Shown: positions 45,341 to 54,860, counted from the first letter of the stretch. The stretch: DNA of 64,000 nucleotides from Ilyomonas sp963790435 (GCA_963790435.1 CAWBOI010000001.1:1240001-1304000), one strand, 5' to 3'. Notes: generated from the sequence alone by a model not told the origin. Translations and numbers: made by a program.

Positions 45341-45446
45341 TTCTTATCAAGAAAGGCAGAGGGACATGGACCAATGAAGCCTTGGCAACCACCACACAGC
45401 GCGTGAAAGGTGCCACTTCCATCCGCCGCAGGCGGAGAGATAAGTA
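45341..45446 (+). promoter_or_regulatory. SAM-I (S-box) riboswitch aptamer
   Basis: Starts with P1 CTTATCAAGA (45343) and closes with GAGATAAG (45437-45444). Core motifs of the S-box are present: AGAGGGAC after P1, TGAAGCCTTGGCAACC, and a GGTGCCACTTCC block before a P4 hairpin (CCGCCGCAGGCGG). The 3' P1 segment TAAGTAAG (45441-45448) is perfectly complementary to the terminator loop CTTACTTA (45498-45505), giving an antiterminator/terminator switch. It controls metY-metX-hom; SAM should turn them off. Confidence 0.92.
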
Positions 45447-45490
45447 AGATTTCAGTTTGATTTTTTGTTAGCCCCGCTATACTTCACTCA

Positions 45491-45522
45491 AGCTCGTCTT
45501 ACTTAGAAGACGGGCTTTTTTT
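45491..45522 (+). terminator. Riboswitch-controlled intrinsic terminator
   Basis: Stem AGCTCGTCTT (45491-45500) / AAGACGGGCT (45507-45516) with one G-U pair, then a T-run. Its loop pairs with the 3' strand of P1 when SAM is absent. Confidence 0.88.
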
Positions 45523-45594
45523 ATGCTCCCATTTTGCCGCAAAAACAAATTGTAACAACAAGTCTTTTTCTTTTTATACAAAAACAAAATAAAC

Positions 45595-46902
45595 ATGAGT
45601 GCCCAACATTTTGAAACATTACAAATCCACGCCGGACAGGAAGTTGACCCAACTACCAAAAGCCGTGCGGTTCCTATTTATCAAACCACTTCGTTTGGCT
45701 TCGACAATGCCGAACACGCTGCCAACCTCTTTGGCTTGCGGCAGTTTGGTAATATTTATACCCGCATAATGAACCCCACCACCGATGTGTTTGAAAAGCG
45801 CATGGCGGCACTGGAAGGTGGCGTGGCAGCACTGGCTACGGCAAGCGGACAAGCCGCGCAGTTCCTCGCTTTGAATAACATTTTAGGGGTAGGCGATAAT
45901 TTTGTTACTTCTTCTTATTTGTATGGCGGAACCTACAACCAGTTTAAAGTTTCTTTTAAAAGATTGGGTGTTGATGTTCGCTTTGCTAACGGCGATGACG
46001 CACAAAGCTTTGAGCCATTAATTGATGCAAAAACAAAAGCCATTTACTTAGAAACCATTGGCAATCCGAAATTAAGTATTCCCGATTTTGAAGCTTTTGC
46101 AGCCTTAGCTAAGAAGCATGATTTACCCCTGATTGTTGACAATACGTTTGCAGCCGGTGGCTACTTGTTTCGCCCGTTAGAACATGGTGCCAACATCGTT
46201 GTTGAAAGTGCAACCAAATGGATTGGCGGTCATGGCACTTCTATTGGCGGCGTCATTGTAGATGGCGGCAATTACAACTGGGGCAACGGGAAATTTCCTC
46301 AGTTTACCGAGCCTTCTGAAGGCTATCACGGCATGCAGTTTTGGAATGTGTTTGGCGAAGGCAATCCTCTCGGTTTGCCTAACATTGCGTTTGTAATTCG
46401 TGCGCGTGTGGAGGGTTTGCGCGATTGGGGCGCTGCGTTAAGTCCGTTCAATTCGTTTTTGCTTTTGCAGGGTTTGGAAACCTTATCGCTTCGTGTAGAA
46501 AGGCATTGCCAAAACACATTGGCGTTAGCGCAATGGCTGGAAGCGCATCCGCAGGTTGAGTATGTTTGGTATCCGGGTTTGGAAAGCAGTTCCTATCATC
46601 AACTCGCTAAAAAATATTTACACAATGGCTTTGGCGGCGTGCTGAACTTTGGTATAAAAGGCGATAAAACCAAAGCCTCTCAGTTTATAGATTCGCTGAA
46701 ACTCGCCAGCCACCTGGCCAATGTGGGCGATGCCAAAACGCTGGTCATCAACCCTGCCACTACTACGCACGAGCAACTGGGCGAAACCGAACAGGAAGCA
46801 GCCGGTGTGTTGCCCAATTTGATTCGCGTGAGTGTGGGTATCGAACACATTGATGACATCAAAGCCGATTTTCAACAAGCGTTTGATAAGGTGTTTTCAT
46901 AA
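45595..46902 (+). CDS. metY: O-acetylhomoserine aminocarboxypropyltransferase
   Basis: 435 residues of the Cys/Met-metabolism PLP family. Features: TLQIHAGQEVDPTTKSRAVP, YTRIMNPTTDVFEKRMAALE, GGTYNQFKVSFKRLG, VDNTFAAGGYLFRP and PLP-lysine VESATKWIGGHGTS. Fits O-acetylhomoserine sulfhydrylase (MetY), which makes homocysteine from O-acetylhomoserine and sulfide. The metX gene downstream makes its substrate, and the SAM riboswitch upstream confirms the pathway. GCAAAAACAAA occurs in-frame as AKTK. Confidence 0.93.
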   Translation: MSAQHFETLQIHAGQEVDPTTKSRAVPIYQTTSFGFDNAEHAANLFGLRQFGNIYTRIMNPTTDVFEKRMAALEGGVAALATASGQAAQFLALNNILGVGDNFVTSSYLYGGTYNQFKVSFKRLGVDVRFANGDDAQSFEPLIDAKTKAIYLETIGNPKLSIPDFEAFAALAKKHDLPLIVDNTFAAGGYLFRPLEHGANIVVESATKWIGGHGTSIGGVIVDGGNYNWGNGKFPQFTEPSEGYHGMQFWNVFGEGNPLGLPNIAFVIRARVEGLRDWGAALSPFNSFLLLQGLETLSLRVERHCQNTLALAQWLEAHPQVEYVWYPGLESSSYHQLAKKYLHNGFGGVLNFGIKGDKTKASQFIDSLKLASHLANVGDAKTLVINPATTTHEQLGETEQEAAGVLPNLIRVSVGIEHIDDIKADFQQAFDKVFS

Positions 46903-46955
46903 AAACAAAATGGCACGAACAACATCGTTGTGTTTTTAAATGTATGAAACGCAAT

Positions 46956-47046
46956 TTTTACCGCTAAGCCGCAAAGAGCGCGGAGATTTTGCAGAGAGTT
47001 ATTCTCTGTGAAATCTCAATCTGCTCTTGTTCTCTGCGGTAAAAAA
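46956..47046. repeat. ACCGC / GCGGTA inverted repeat between metY and metX
   Basis: Left arm TTTTTACCGCTAAGCCGCAA (46956 on) with its complement ending TCTCTGCGGTAAAAAA (to 47046). A palindromic element of the CACAAAG/ACGCAGAG family, lying inside the methionine operon. Confidence 0.65.
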
Positions 47047-47120
47047 CTTTCTTTCTAACAGCAAGAAACTGAACAAACAGCAGTTGTTTACAAGCTCAAT
47101 TTTTTAAACAAAACCAAACA

Positions 47121-48188
47121 TTGGAACGAAAGATATTTAGTTATGAAGACACTTTGATGCTGGAAAGCGGAGCGCAATTGAATGGCTATCATCTTGCCTA
47201 CACAACATGGGGAAAAATGAATGAAACCAAAAGCAATGTTGTGTGGGTGTTTCATGCGTTAACCGCCAACAGCAACCCGGTGGAATGGTGGCCCGGTTTG
47301 GTGGGTGAAGGCACTTTTTTTGATCCTGAACGGTTTTTCATTGTTTGTGTGAATATGCCGGGAAGCTGCTATGGTAGTATTGGCGCGCTCCATGTTGATG
47401 CTAACACAGGCAAGCCTTACTACCATAGCTTTCCGCAATTTACTACACGCGATATGGTGGAAGCTTACAAGCCTTTGCGCAAGCATCTCGGCATTGAAAA
47501 AATATACCTTGGCATTGGCGGCAGCATGGGCGGACAACAACTATTAGAATGGGCAATTGAAGAGCCCGATTTGTTTGAACACATTGTTCCCATTGCCACC
47601 AATGCGCAACACTCTCCCTGGGGAATGGCATTTAATGCTTCACAACGGTGGTGCATTGAAAACGATTGTTCATGGAAGAACGAAGATGAAGATGCAGGTA
47701 AGGAAGGTATGAAGATTGCGCGGTCAATTGCGCTGTTATCCTATCGGCATTACGAAACTTATACAGCAACGCAGGCAGGCGTAACGGCAGAAACAGAAGC
47801 GTTGTCTATAGATAAAAAAGTATCGAAAGCAGAAAGCTATCAGCGGTACCAGGGTGAAAAACTGGCAAAGCGGTTCAACGCGTTCAGCTATTATTTTTTA
47901 ACGCATGTGATGGACAAGCACAATGTTGGCAGAGGCCGAACATCGGTGCAGGCAGCGTTGCATTCCATCAAAGCAAAAGCATTGGTAATTGGCATTAATA
48001 GCGATATTTTATTTCCACCGCAGGAGCAGGAATTGTTAGCCGCTTACATTCCAGGTGCACAGTTGGCTATCATCAATTCGCTGTACGGGCATGATGGTTT
48101 TTTGTTGGAATATGATGAGATCACAAAATTGCTGGAAGAGTTTGCTCCCTCCGTCCGCCACGGCGGAGAACCGTATCAGCGTAAGTAA
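47121..48188 (+). CDS. metX: Homoserine O-acetyltransferase
   Basis: 355 residues of the alpha/beta-hydrolase-like MetX family. Features: YHLAYTTWGKMNETKSNVVW, FHALTANSNPVEWWPGLVG, nucleophile GIGGSMGGQQLLEW, and a C-terminal His region YGHDGFLLEYDE with the Asp in GINSDILFP. No ATG is available before residue 13, so the TTG at 47121 is taken as start. It acetylates homoserine for MetY. The gene follows metY by 218 bp, which holds a repeat. Confidence 0.9.
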   Translation: MERKIFSYEDTLMLESGAQLNGYHLAYTTWGKMNETKSNVVWVFHALTANSNPVEWWPGLVGEGTFFDPERFFIVCVNMPGSCYGSIGALHVDANTGKPYYHSFPQFTTRDMVEAYKPLRKHLGIEKIYLGIGGSMGGQQLLEWAIEEPDLFEHIVPIATNAQHSPWGMAFNASQRWCIENDCSWKNEDEDAGKEGMKIARSIALLSYRHYETYTATQAGVTAETEALSIDKKVSKAESYQRYQGEKLAKRFNAFSYYFLTHVMDKHNVGRGRTSVQAALHSIKAKALVIGINSDILFPPQEQELLAAYIPGAQLAIINSLYGHDGFLLEYDEITKLLEEFAPSVRHGGEPYQRK

Positions 48189-48249
48189 ATTTTCTTTTGA
48201 TTATAATTTTGAAATAAAAAACGTTATTAAATAATAAACAGGCTTACTA

Positions 48250-48272
48250 ACTCCCCTTTAGGGGTTGGGGGC
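48250..48272. repeat. CCCCTTTAGGGG palindrome before hom
   Basis: CTCCCCTTTAGGGG followed by TTGGGGGC, a short palindrome with a G-rich flank. A single copy in this window. Confidence 0.4.
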
Positions 48273-48289
48273 TGTCTTTCCTTACTTAT

Positions 48290-49537
48290 ATGCACACACA
48301 GTTAACCATAGGCATGTTTGGATTTGGCGTTGTTGGCGAAGGCTTGTACAAAGTATTGCAGCAAACCCCTTCGTTAAACGCAACCATAAAAAGAGTTTGT
48401 ATCAAACATCCCGATAAGAAAAGGGCTGCGCCACCGGAATTGTTTACGATGCAAAAAGATGCGTTGTTGTTTGATAAAGATATCAATGTAATTGTAGAAG
48501 TAATTGATGATGCCGATGCGGCTTTCGAAATAGTTTCTACTGCATTGAAAAACAAAAAAGCGGTAGTAAGTGCCAGCAAGAAAATGATTGCCGAGCACCT
48601 GCCTGAACTGCTGCAATTGCAACAGCAAACCGACATGCCGTTCTTGTATGAAGCGGCTGCCTGCGCGTCCATTCCTGTGATTCGGAACCTGGAAGAATAT
48701 TACGACAACGATTTGCTGCATTCCATCAAAGCCATCTGTAACGGTTCCACCAATTTTATTTTAACCAAAATGTTTGAAGATAAGCTGGCATTCAACGAAG
48801 CCTTGTTACTGGCACAACAGCTTGGCTTTGCCGAAAGCAATCCAAAGCTGGATGTGGAAGGCTACGATGCTTTGAACAAGTGGAGCTTCCTGCTAACTCA
48901 TGCGTACGGCATTGTTGAAAACCCGCAACGCATTTTGTTTACCGGCATTCAAAACATACAATTGAGCGATGCTTTGGTAGCCAAAGAAAAACACAACGAT
49001 ATTAAGCTGGTGGCACAGGCAAAGAAGCTAAGCAACGGTAAAGTAGCGGCTTTTGTTTTGCCACAATTTGTACCGAATGACGACCATCTGGCGTTTGTAA
49101 AAAATGAATACAATGGCGTGGTAATAGAAAGCGGCTTTGCCGATAAACAATTTTTTTATGGCAAAGGGGCTGGTTCGTTTCCAACGGCATCCGCAGTGTT
49201 GAGCGACATCAGTGCATTGCGCTATGATTATCGGTACGAGTATAAAAAGTTGTATCATCATCAACCCGGTGAATTAACAGATGATTTTTATGTGAGAACT
49301 TATATTTCTTATTCCAACATCAAAAGCATTCCACAACATGAATTTGAATGGATAGAAGAATATCACGCCGGACCCGAACGAAGCTGGTTCATTGGCATCA
49401 TTCATTTTACCAAATTAAAAAATGAAGAATGGTGGAAAGGACCTGGTATCTCTTTGATTCTGGCTCCTGATGCCATCATCGAAAACATTGAACTGAAAAA
49501 ATTGAAGAAACGCAGTTTGGAATTGGCAGGTTTATAA
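48290..49537 (+). CDS. hom: Homoserine dehydrogenase
   Basis: 415 residues. NAD(P)-binding GMFGFGVVGEGLYKVLQ at the start, VVSASKKMIAEH, catalytic-region YEAAACASIPVIRNLEE, CNGSTNFILTKM, and LDVEGYDALNKWSFL with the catalytic residues E-x-x-D. It reduces aspartate semialdehyde to homoserine, the MetX substrate. It is longer than the short form but lacks a clear ACT domain. Last gene of the metY-metX-hom unit. Confidence 0.9.
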   Translation: MHTQLTIGMFGFGVVGEGLYKVLQQTPSLNATIKRVCIKHPDKKRAAPPELFTMQKDALLFDKDINVIVEVIDDADAAFEIVSTALKNKKAVVSASKKMIAEHLPELLQLQQQTDMPFLYEAAACASIPVIRNLEEYYDNDLLHSIKAICNGSTNFILTKMFEDKLAFNEALLLAQQLGFAESNPKLDVEGYDALNKWSFLLTHAYGIVENPQRILFTGIQNIQLSDALVAKEKHNDIKLVAQAKKLSNGKVAAFVLPQFVPNDDHLAFVKNEYNGVVIESGFADKQFFYGKGAGSFPTASAVLSDISALRYDYRYEYKKLYHHQPGELTDDFYVRTYISYSNIKSIPQHEFEWIEEYHAGPERSWFIGIIHFTKLKNEEWWKGPGISLILAPDAIIENIELKKLKKRSLELAGL

Positions 49538-49957
49538 ATAAAAACGTTTTGAGTTAAAAGTTACTGGTTAATTAGAATTATTGCGTCCGGGTAGTACGAT
49601 AAGAGTAGGGTTTGGTTTTGCACATATTTTATAATTACAGGTGGCTTTAACTTTCATCGAAGATACAAACAGAGCATCGTCACTGCGAGCTATGCGAAGC
49701 AGTCTGTGTTATACAACAAACGTTGCTAATAAGCAGTAAACTTTTTATCCTTACTCATTCATAATTTACCATTCGCAAGCTGTTTATTGCGTAGTTCATA
49801 GATTGCTTTGTTGCCCATAACGTAGTTAAAAATTCACGCAAAAACAAACCTCTAAACATTACTGAATCTAATCCGCCATTAGTATAACAATTGCTTCACT
49901 TACTTTCGTACTCTCATTTCGTTTCATTCGTTGTAAACTTGCATTTTGCTCTGGTCT
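49538..49957. other. 420 bp intergenic region upstream of PBP1A
   Basis: No gene. It holds TTTGGTTTTGC (49611-49621), a repeat matching the widespread GTCATTGCGAGG..CGAAGCAATCTG-type intergenic element (49678-49708), GCAAAAACAAA at 49838-49848, and a possible -7 box TACTTTCG at 49901-49908 in front of the PBP1A start. Confidence 0.5.
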
Positions 49958-52360
49958 ATGAAAAAAACAACAAAAACAAACAAAGCGGTTACGTTTATCT
50001 GGATAGCCTTTTTTGGAGGTATCAGCTTTGTTGTCTTACTTATTTTATTAGCCAATTATGGTTTTTTGGGGAAAATGCCATCCATTGAAGAACTGCAAAA
50101 TCCTTCAGCTTCATTAGCAAGCCAGGTATATGCAGCCGATGGTACGTTGATGGGAAAATATTATTTGGAAGACCGCGTAAATGTTGAATACAAAGACATT
50201 AGTAAAGATGTGGTGAACGCCTTAGTAGCTACTGAAGACGAGCGTTTTTACGAACACAGTGGCATTGATGCACGTGCATTGGGAAGAGCTATTTTTTCGC
50301 TCGGCGGCGAGGGCGGTGCGAGTACAATTACTATGCAAACGGCTAAAAATTTATTTACCGATTATAGTCGTAACCCTATCAAACGCATCATTCAAAAACT
50401 AAAAGAAGGCATTATTGCCATCAAGCTCGAACGCAATTTTACAAAAGCTGAAATTATTACGCTGTACTTAAACACAGTGCCGTTTGGAGATAATGTATAT
50501 GGCGTTAGAAATGCAGCCAAAACATTTTTCAAGAAAGAACCTGACAGGTTGAATGTAGGTGAAGCTGCCGTGCTGATTGGCATGTTAAAAGCGAGCAGCA
50601 CGTACAACCCGCGCATCAATCCAAAACGTGCAAGAGAACGCAGAAACGTAGTCCTCGATCAGATGGTGCGCAACAATTATTTATCCGCAGCCAAAGCAGC
50701 CGAAATCAAATCGCAGCCCATCGTTTTGGATTATGAAAAATTAGACGAAACCGCAGGCCTGGCGCCCTACTTCAGGATGGTATTGGGCGAAGAAATGAAG
50801 AAGTGGTGCAGGGCGCATAAAAAAGCAAACGGTGATTCGTACGACTTGTATCGGGACGGTTTGAAAATCTTTACCACCATCAATCCACGAATGCAATTGG
50901 ATGCTGAAGAAGCGGTTGGTGAGCACATTGCGGCAATGCAAAAAATACTAAGCGCACAAAGCGATGTAAAAAAAGGAACCGTTTGGAACGGACATGAAAA
51001 TATACTGCAAGCGGCGATGCAGGTAAGCGATAGGTGGAAGAACATGAAAAAAGAGGGCGCATCGGATGAAGAAATCAGAAAATCGTTTTATGTAAAAACG
51101 CCCATGAAGGTGTTTACCTGGAATAAAAACAGGAGTAAAGACACAGTAATGACGCCGATGGATTCTATTAAATATCATCGCGCTATGTTGCAGGCAGGTT
51201 TTATGGCGATGGATCCGTTAAGCGGCGAAGTAAAAGCATGGGTGGGCGGTATTGATTTTAAAACGTTCAAATACGATCATGTAAACATCAACACCAAGCG
51301 GCAGGTAGGTTCAACCATAAAGCCTTTGTTGTATAGCCTGGCGATTGAAGATGCCGGCTTTACGCCTAACACGCCTGTTGAAGATGTGCAGCAAAGCTTT
51401 GGCTCTTTGGGTATGGTGCCAGCTACTACCACTTCTTGCACAGGACGTACGATGCCAATGGCAATGGCGTTGGCATGGTCGAGGAACTGCGCCACGGCTT
51501 ACATTATGAAGCAATTGGGCAATGGCAACGAAGGCGCGAAACGCTTTGTTGAGTTCCTGCGCAATTGCAGCGTTACTACTAAGATTGACCCTTATCCTTC
51601 TATTGCATTGGGAGCCGAAGAGATATCGTTGTATGAAATGATGCAGGCTTATAGTATGTTTCCCGGCAGGGGCTTTAATGTAAAACCCATGTACATTACC
51701 CGCATTGAAGACAAGAATGGAAATGTGTTGCAAAGCAACCTGCCCCAACGTAAAGAAGTGATTAATGAAGTAACGGCGTATTATATCATCAGCATGATGC
51801 AAGGTGTACTGAAATTTGGCACCGGCAGGCGCATCTGGAGCTATGGCGTGAAAGGCGATATTGCCGGCAAAACAGGTACTACCAACGATAACAGCGATGC
51901 CTGGTTTATGGGTTATACACCACAACTGTTGTGCGGCACGTGGACGGGCTGCGATGATCGTTTTATCCGGTTTAACAGCACCGATGTGGGCCAGGGCTCA
52001 TCGGTTGCATTGCCAATTTGGGCAAGGTTTTACCAAAAAATATCTGCTGATAAAGCGCTTGCCATTGATACCAAAACAGTGTTTACCAAACCTGATGTAA
52101 TGAAGAACGATGTGATTTATGATTGGGTGAACGATATGCCGCAGCAATTGGGTGCCGAAGGTGCAGACGAAGGCAATGGTTCGGCAGCCGATTATGGCGA
52201 TAATGGACAACAACAGCAACAACCTCCGCCGCCATCTTCCGATAACCAGTATGATAATATACAACCGGAAAGCCAATTACCGGCTGATACGGGTAAAAAG
52301 AAAAATGGAAACCAGCTAACACCGAAAGCGGTGATGCCATCGAAGAAGCCAGGGAGGTAA
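49958..52360 (+). CDS. Class A penicillin-binding protein (PBP1A-type)
   Basis: 800 residues from ATG 49958. An N-terminal membrane helix (VTFIWIAFFGGISFVVLLIL) precedes a glycosyltransferase (GT51) domain with ATEDERFYEHSGIDARALGR and GGASTITMQTAKNLF, and a transpeptidase domain with SxxK (GSTIKPLLYSLA), SxN (SRNC) and KTGT (AGKTGTTND). It polymerises and cross-links peptidoglycan. The C-terminus is Gln/Pro-rich (QQQQQPPPPSSDN) and probably disordered. Confidence 0.95.
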   Translation: MKKTTKTNKAVTFIWIAFFGGISFVVLLILLANYGFLGKMPSIEELQNPSASLASQVYAADGTLMGKYYLEDRVNVEYKDISKDVVNALVATEDERFYEHSGIDARALGRAIFSLGGEGGASTITMQTAKNLFTDYSRNPIKRIIQKLKEGIIAIKLERNFTKAEIITLYLNTVPFGDNVYGVRNAAKTFFKKEPDRLNVGEAAVLIGMLKASSTYNPRINPKRARERRNVVLDQMVRNNYLSAAKAAEIKSQPIVLDYEKLDETAGLAPYFRMVLGEEMKKWCRAHKKANGDSYDLYRDGLKIFTTINPRMQLDAEEAVGEHIAAMQKILSAQSDVKKGTVWNGHENILQAAMQVSDRWKNMKKEGASDEEIRKSFYVKTPMKVFTWNKNRSKDTVMTPMDSIKYHRAMLQAGFMAMDPLSGEVKAWVGGIDFKTFKYDHVNINTKRQVGSTIKPLLYSLAIEDAGFTPNTPVEDVQQSFGSLGMVPATTTSCTGRTMPMAMALAWSRNCATAYIMKQLGNGNEGAKRFVEFLRNCSVTTKIDPYPSIALGAEEISLYEMMQAYSMFPGRGFNVKPMYITRIEDKNGNVLQSNLPQRKEVINEVTAYYIISMMQGVLKFGTGRRIWSYGVKGDIAGKTGTTNDNSDAWFMGYTPQLLCGTWTGCDDRFIRFNSTDVGQGSSVALPIWARFYQKISADKALAIDTKTVFTKPDVMKNDVIYDWVNDMPQQLGAEGADEGNGSAADYGDNGQQQQQPPPPSSDNQYDNIQPESQLPADTGKKKNGNQLTPKAVMPSKKPGR

Positions 52361-52518
52361 CTTTCGGAAAAGTTGTACTTGCGAAAGTTTTTTAGACCTT
52401 TGCTATTTTTTTTATAGTTGATTCTGAAGGCATTATGCAATAAAAGCGAATGTCTGTTGCGTAAAAACTTTCGTATATTTTTGAGTTGTGTGTCATGCCA
52501 ATGGACACTTTCTAATAA

Positions 52519-53901
52519 ATGAGTATGACTAAATTATTTGTATTTCTTTGTCTCTTGCTTATTTTACAAACAAACTCTTATGGACAAAGTAAACAGGACA
52601 AGAAAATAGTAGCTGCCCTTGATGAATTAATCTCAAAACGATTGCCTGCTATCGCTCCAGGCTGCGTTGTGTTGGTTGCAAAAAAGGGTAATGTCATTTA
52701 TAAAAAGGCTTTCGGGACTGCTAATCTGGAATCCAATATCCCAATGCAGGCTGACATGATTTTCAGGATTGGTTCTATCACGAAACAATTTACCGCTATA
52801 GCCATCTTGCAGTTAGCAGAGCAAGGAAAAATTTCTTTGCAGGACAGTGTTCAGAAATACGTTACAGATTATCCAACTAAAGGCTATACAATAACCATTG
52901 AAAATTTGTTGACACAAACTTCCGGCATAAAAGATTATATGGCAATCTCTAACCCGGCAGATGACAAAACGAATTACACACCGAGGGAAGGAGTTGATTA
53001 TTTTAAAAACGAACCCCTGGAGTTTAAACCCGGAAGTCAATTTAAATACAGCAATTCTAATTACTATTTGTTAGGTTATCTTTTGGAAATAATTACGGGT
53101 AAAAGCTATGCTGACTATATGCAACAAAATGTTTTTACCAAAGCCGGATTGCGTAACACGTATTACATTGACACTACTAAACATATTCCCAATATATCGC
53201 AAGGTTACTCAAGATTTGATGGAAAACTGGAAACGGCAGCCTTACAAAATGTTACCACTATTTATGCTGCTGGCGGTATCATGTCAAACGCAGATGATTT
53301 ATTTCAGTGGCATAAAGCTCTTTACAAGAATGAACTGATAAACCAGCAACTGCTTACTAAAGCATTTACTCCATACAAGTTTGCTGACGGCACTTATTCA
53401 GAATACGGTTATGGATGGTTTATAAAAAATCTGGATGGCAGCAAAACCATCGAACATTCGGGTTCAACAGATGGTTTCCAGACTGATGAAATTTATTTGC
53501 CTGATGAAGATGTATTTGTAGTAACACTTTTTAATTGCTTTGAACAGGATATGGATTGGACGGTTCTTTCAAATGATATTGCAAAACTTGCTATTGGAAA
53601 GGCTTTGAACAATAGCATACAACTAAGTACAGATTTGTTAAAGAGATATGTTGGCAAATACGTTTTTAATGTTGACCATAAATTAATTGTTACATTGGAA
53701 AAAGGAACGTTATTTATTGAAGACACCAATCCAAACGACAGGCTTCCCAAAGTTCAACTGTATGCTCAAAGTGAAGCTATGTTTTATATAAAAGAAGCAG
53801 AATTGAAATTTGAATTTACAAGTGATACCAGTAACAATTCTATAAAAATTATCACTTACAATAATCGCGGAAAAGATGCAGAATGGACAAAGGCAAAATA
53901 G
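52519..53901 (+). CDS. Serine hydrolase, beta-lactamase class C-like
   Basis: 460 residues with a signal peptide (LFVFLCLLLILQTNSYGQ). Penicillin-recognising motifs: SxxK as GSITKQFTAIAI, YxN as KYSNSNYY, and an HSGSTDGF motif corresponding to the third (K/H)-x-G position. Family of periplasmic or lipid-linked esterases and peptidases (EstB/AmpH-like). A lipase or D-aminopeptidase role is possible. More AT-rich than neighbours, followed by a large inverted repeat. Confidence 0.85.
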   Translation: MSMTKLFVFLCLLLILQTNSYGQSKQDKKIVAALDELISKRLPAIAPGCVVLVAKKGNVIYKKAFGTANLESNIPMQADMIFRIGSITKQFTAIAILQLAEQGKISLQDSVQKYVTDYPTKGYTITIENLLTQTSGIKDYMAISNPADDKTNYTPREGVDYFKNEPLEFKPGSQFKYSNSNYYLLGYLLEIITGKSYADYMQQNVFTKAGLRNTYYIDTTKHIPNISQGYSRFDGKLETAALQNVTTIYAAGGIMSNADDLFQWHKALYKNELINQQLLTKAFTPYKFADGTYSEYGYGWFIKNLDGSKTIEHSGSTDGFQTDEIYLPDEDVFVVTLFNCFEQDMDWTVLSNDIAKLAIGKALNNSIQLSTDLLKRYVGKYVFNVDHKLIVTLEKGTLFIEDTNPNDRLPKVQLYAQSEAMFYIKEAELKFEFTSDTSNNSIKIITYNNRGKDAEWTKAK

Positions 53902-53922
53902 CAAGGCACGAACACACAACAT

Positions 53923-54098
53923 GCGGCTTGGCGTTATGGCGGGGCGACGAACAAGCCATCAGCATTTGTTCATTATTCAGCTTTTGTTTCGGCAGACATT
54001 ATGCTATTGAACACAAGAATATGTTTTTGTACTTTAGTTGTTTATTCGGCTTCAGTTGTCGGCTGACGTATTTCAAATGCCGCCACAACGCCAAGCCG
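53923..54098. repeat. Large inverted repeat between serine hydrolase and membrane protein genes
   Basis: GCGGCTTGGCGTTATGGCGG (53923-53942) is complementary to CCGCCACAACGCCAAGCCG (54080-54098) at 18 of 19 positions, with ~137 bases between the arms. The loop holds further partial complementarity. It lies 21 bp after a stop and 57 bp before an ATG. Resembles cassette recombination-site folds, but the canonical attC boxes were not found. Confidence 0.7.
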
Positions 54099-54155
54099 TC
54101 CAACGTTGGTGGTAATACAAGCAACTTGTTTTATCCAACTTATAATTGACAGACT

Positions 54156-54860
54156 ATGGAGAAAAAGTATAATAATATCGGCTATATATTTCTGATCCTT
54201 TTGGTACTCATAATTTCGGGGTTTTATAAAACTTATTTTGGACTTATTCCAACTTTTAATGGTGTGCCTAAAATGGCACATCTTCATGCTGCTGCATTTT
54301 TGTGTTGGTTTGCACTGCTTATAATTCAACCAATTCTTATCCGACAAAAAAAGTATAAGCAGCACAGGATTTTAGGGAAAATATCTTACGGCTTAGCAAT
54401 TTTAGTCATACTCACAATAATCGGCATGACCAAGGTAGACTATCAAAAAGACATTCTTACAGAGCCAAAAAATGTTGTTTTAGCTTCACTGGAAATAAAT
54501 TTTCTTGACATTGTATTTTTTTTAATCTTTTACTTGACAGCCATCTTAAATAGTAAAAAATTATTTGTTCATATCAGTTTTATAGTTGCATCAACTTTAG
54601 TGATTTCTGCGCCAGGACTCGCACGTCTTTACTCCCAAATTTTTGAAAAGGCTGCGCCTATTTTTGTGCTACTAACAATTTATTTAACGCTGATTGGGTT
54701 CATGATTTTTGAAAAGAAAAAGTTTAACAGAAACATTCTTGGAAGTCCTTACTTATTAATTATAGGAATGTTTATGACTGAGCATATTCTAATTATAACA
54801 ACACCCAATTCCAAAGCTTGGCAATGGATAGGAAGTGAAATTGCAACTTCTTTGTATTAA
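54156..54860 (+). CDS. Multi-spanning membrane protein of unknown function
   Basis: 234 residues with about six or seven hydrophobic segments (IFLILLVLIISGFYKTYF, AAFLCWFALLIIQPILI, IVFFLIFYLTAIL, PIFVLLTIYLTLIGFMIF). A region with HLHAAAFLCWF ... QHRILGKISYG resembles DUF2306/membrane b561-like His-containing proteins, in which histidines may bind heme, but this is weak. AT-rich, in a patch with unusual repeats, so possibly acquired. Confidence 0.65.
   Translation: MEKKYNNIGYIFLILLVLIISGFYKTYFGLIPTFNGVPKMAHLHAAAFLCWFALLIIQPILIRQKKYKQHRILGKISYGLAILVILTIIGMTKVDYQKDILTEPKNVVLASLEINFLDIVFFLIFYLTAILNSKKLFVHISFIVASTLVISAPGLARLYSQIFEKAAPIFVLLTIYLTLIGFMIFEKKKFNRNILGSPYLLIIGMFMTEHILIITTPNSKAWQWIGSEIATSLY

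Noticed and set aside
45225..45422. Minus-strand 65-codon open frame over the methionine leader
   Set aside because: It is a shadow of the SAM-I riboswitch sequence.
53923..54098. Canonical integron attC site
   Set aside because: The inverted repeat is strong, but the RYYYAAC / GTTRRRY boxes could not be placed in correct position and no integrase gene is in the window.
53883..54149. 88-codon open frame between the serine hydrolase and membrane protein genes
   Set aside because: It lies in the inverted repeat region, starts inside the previous gene, and its sequence shows no family features.
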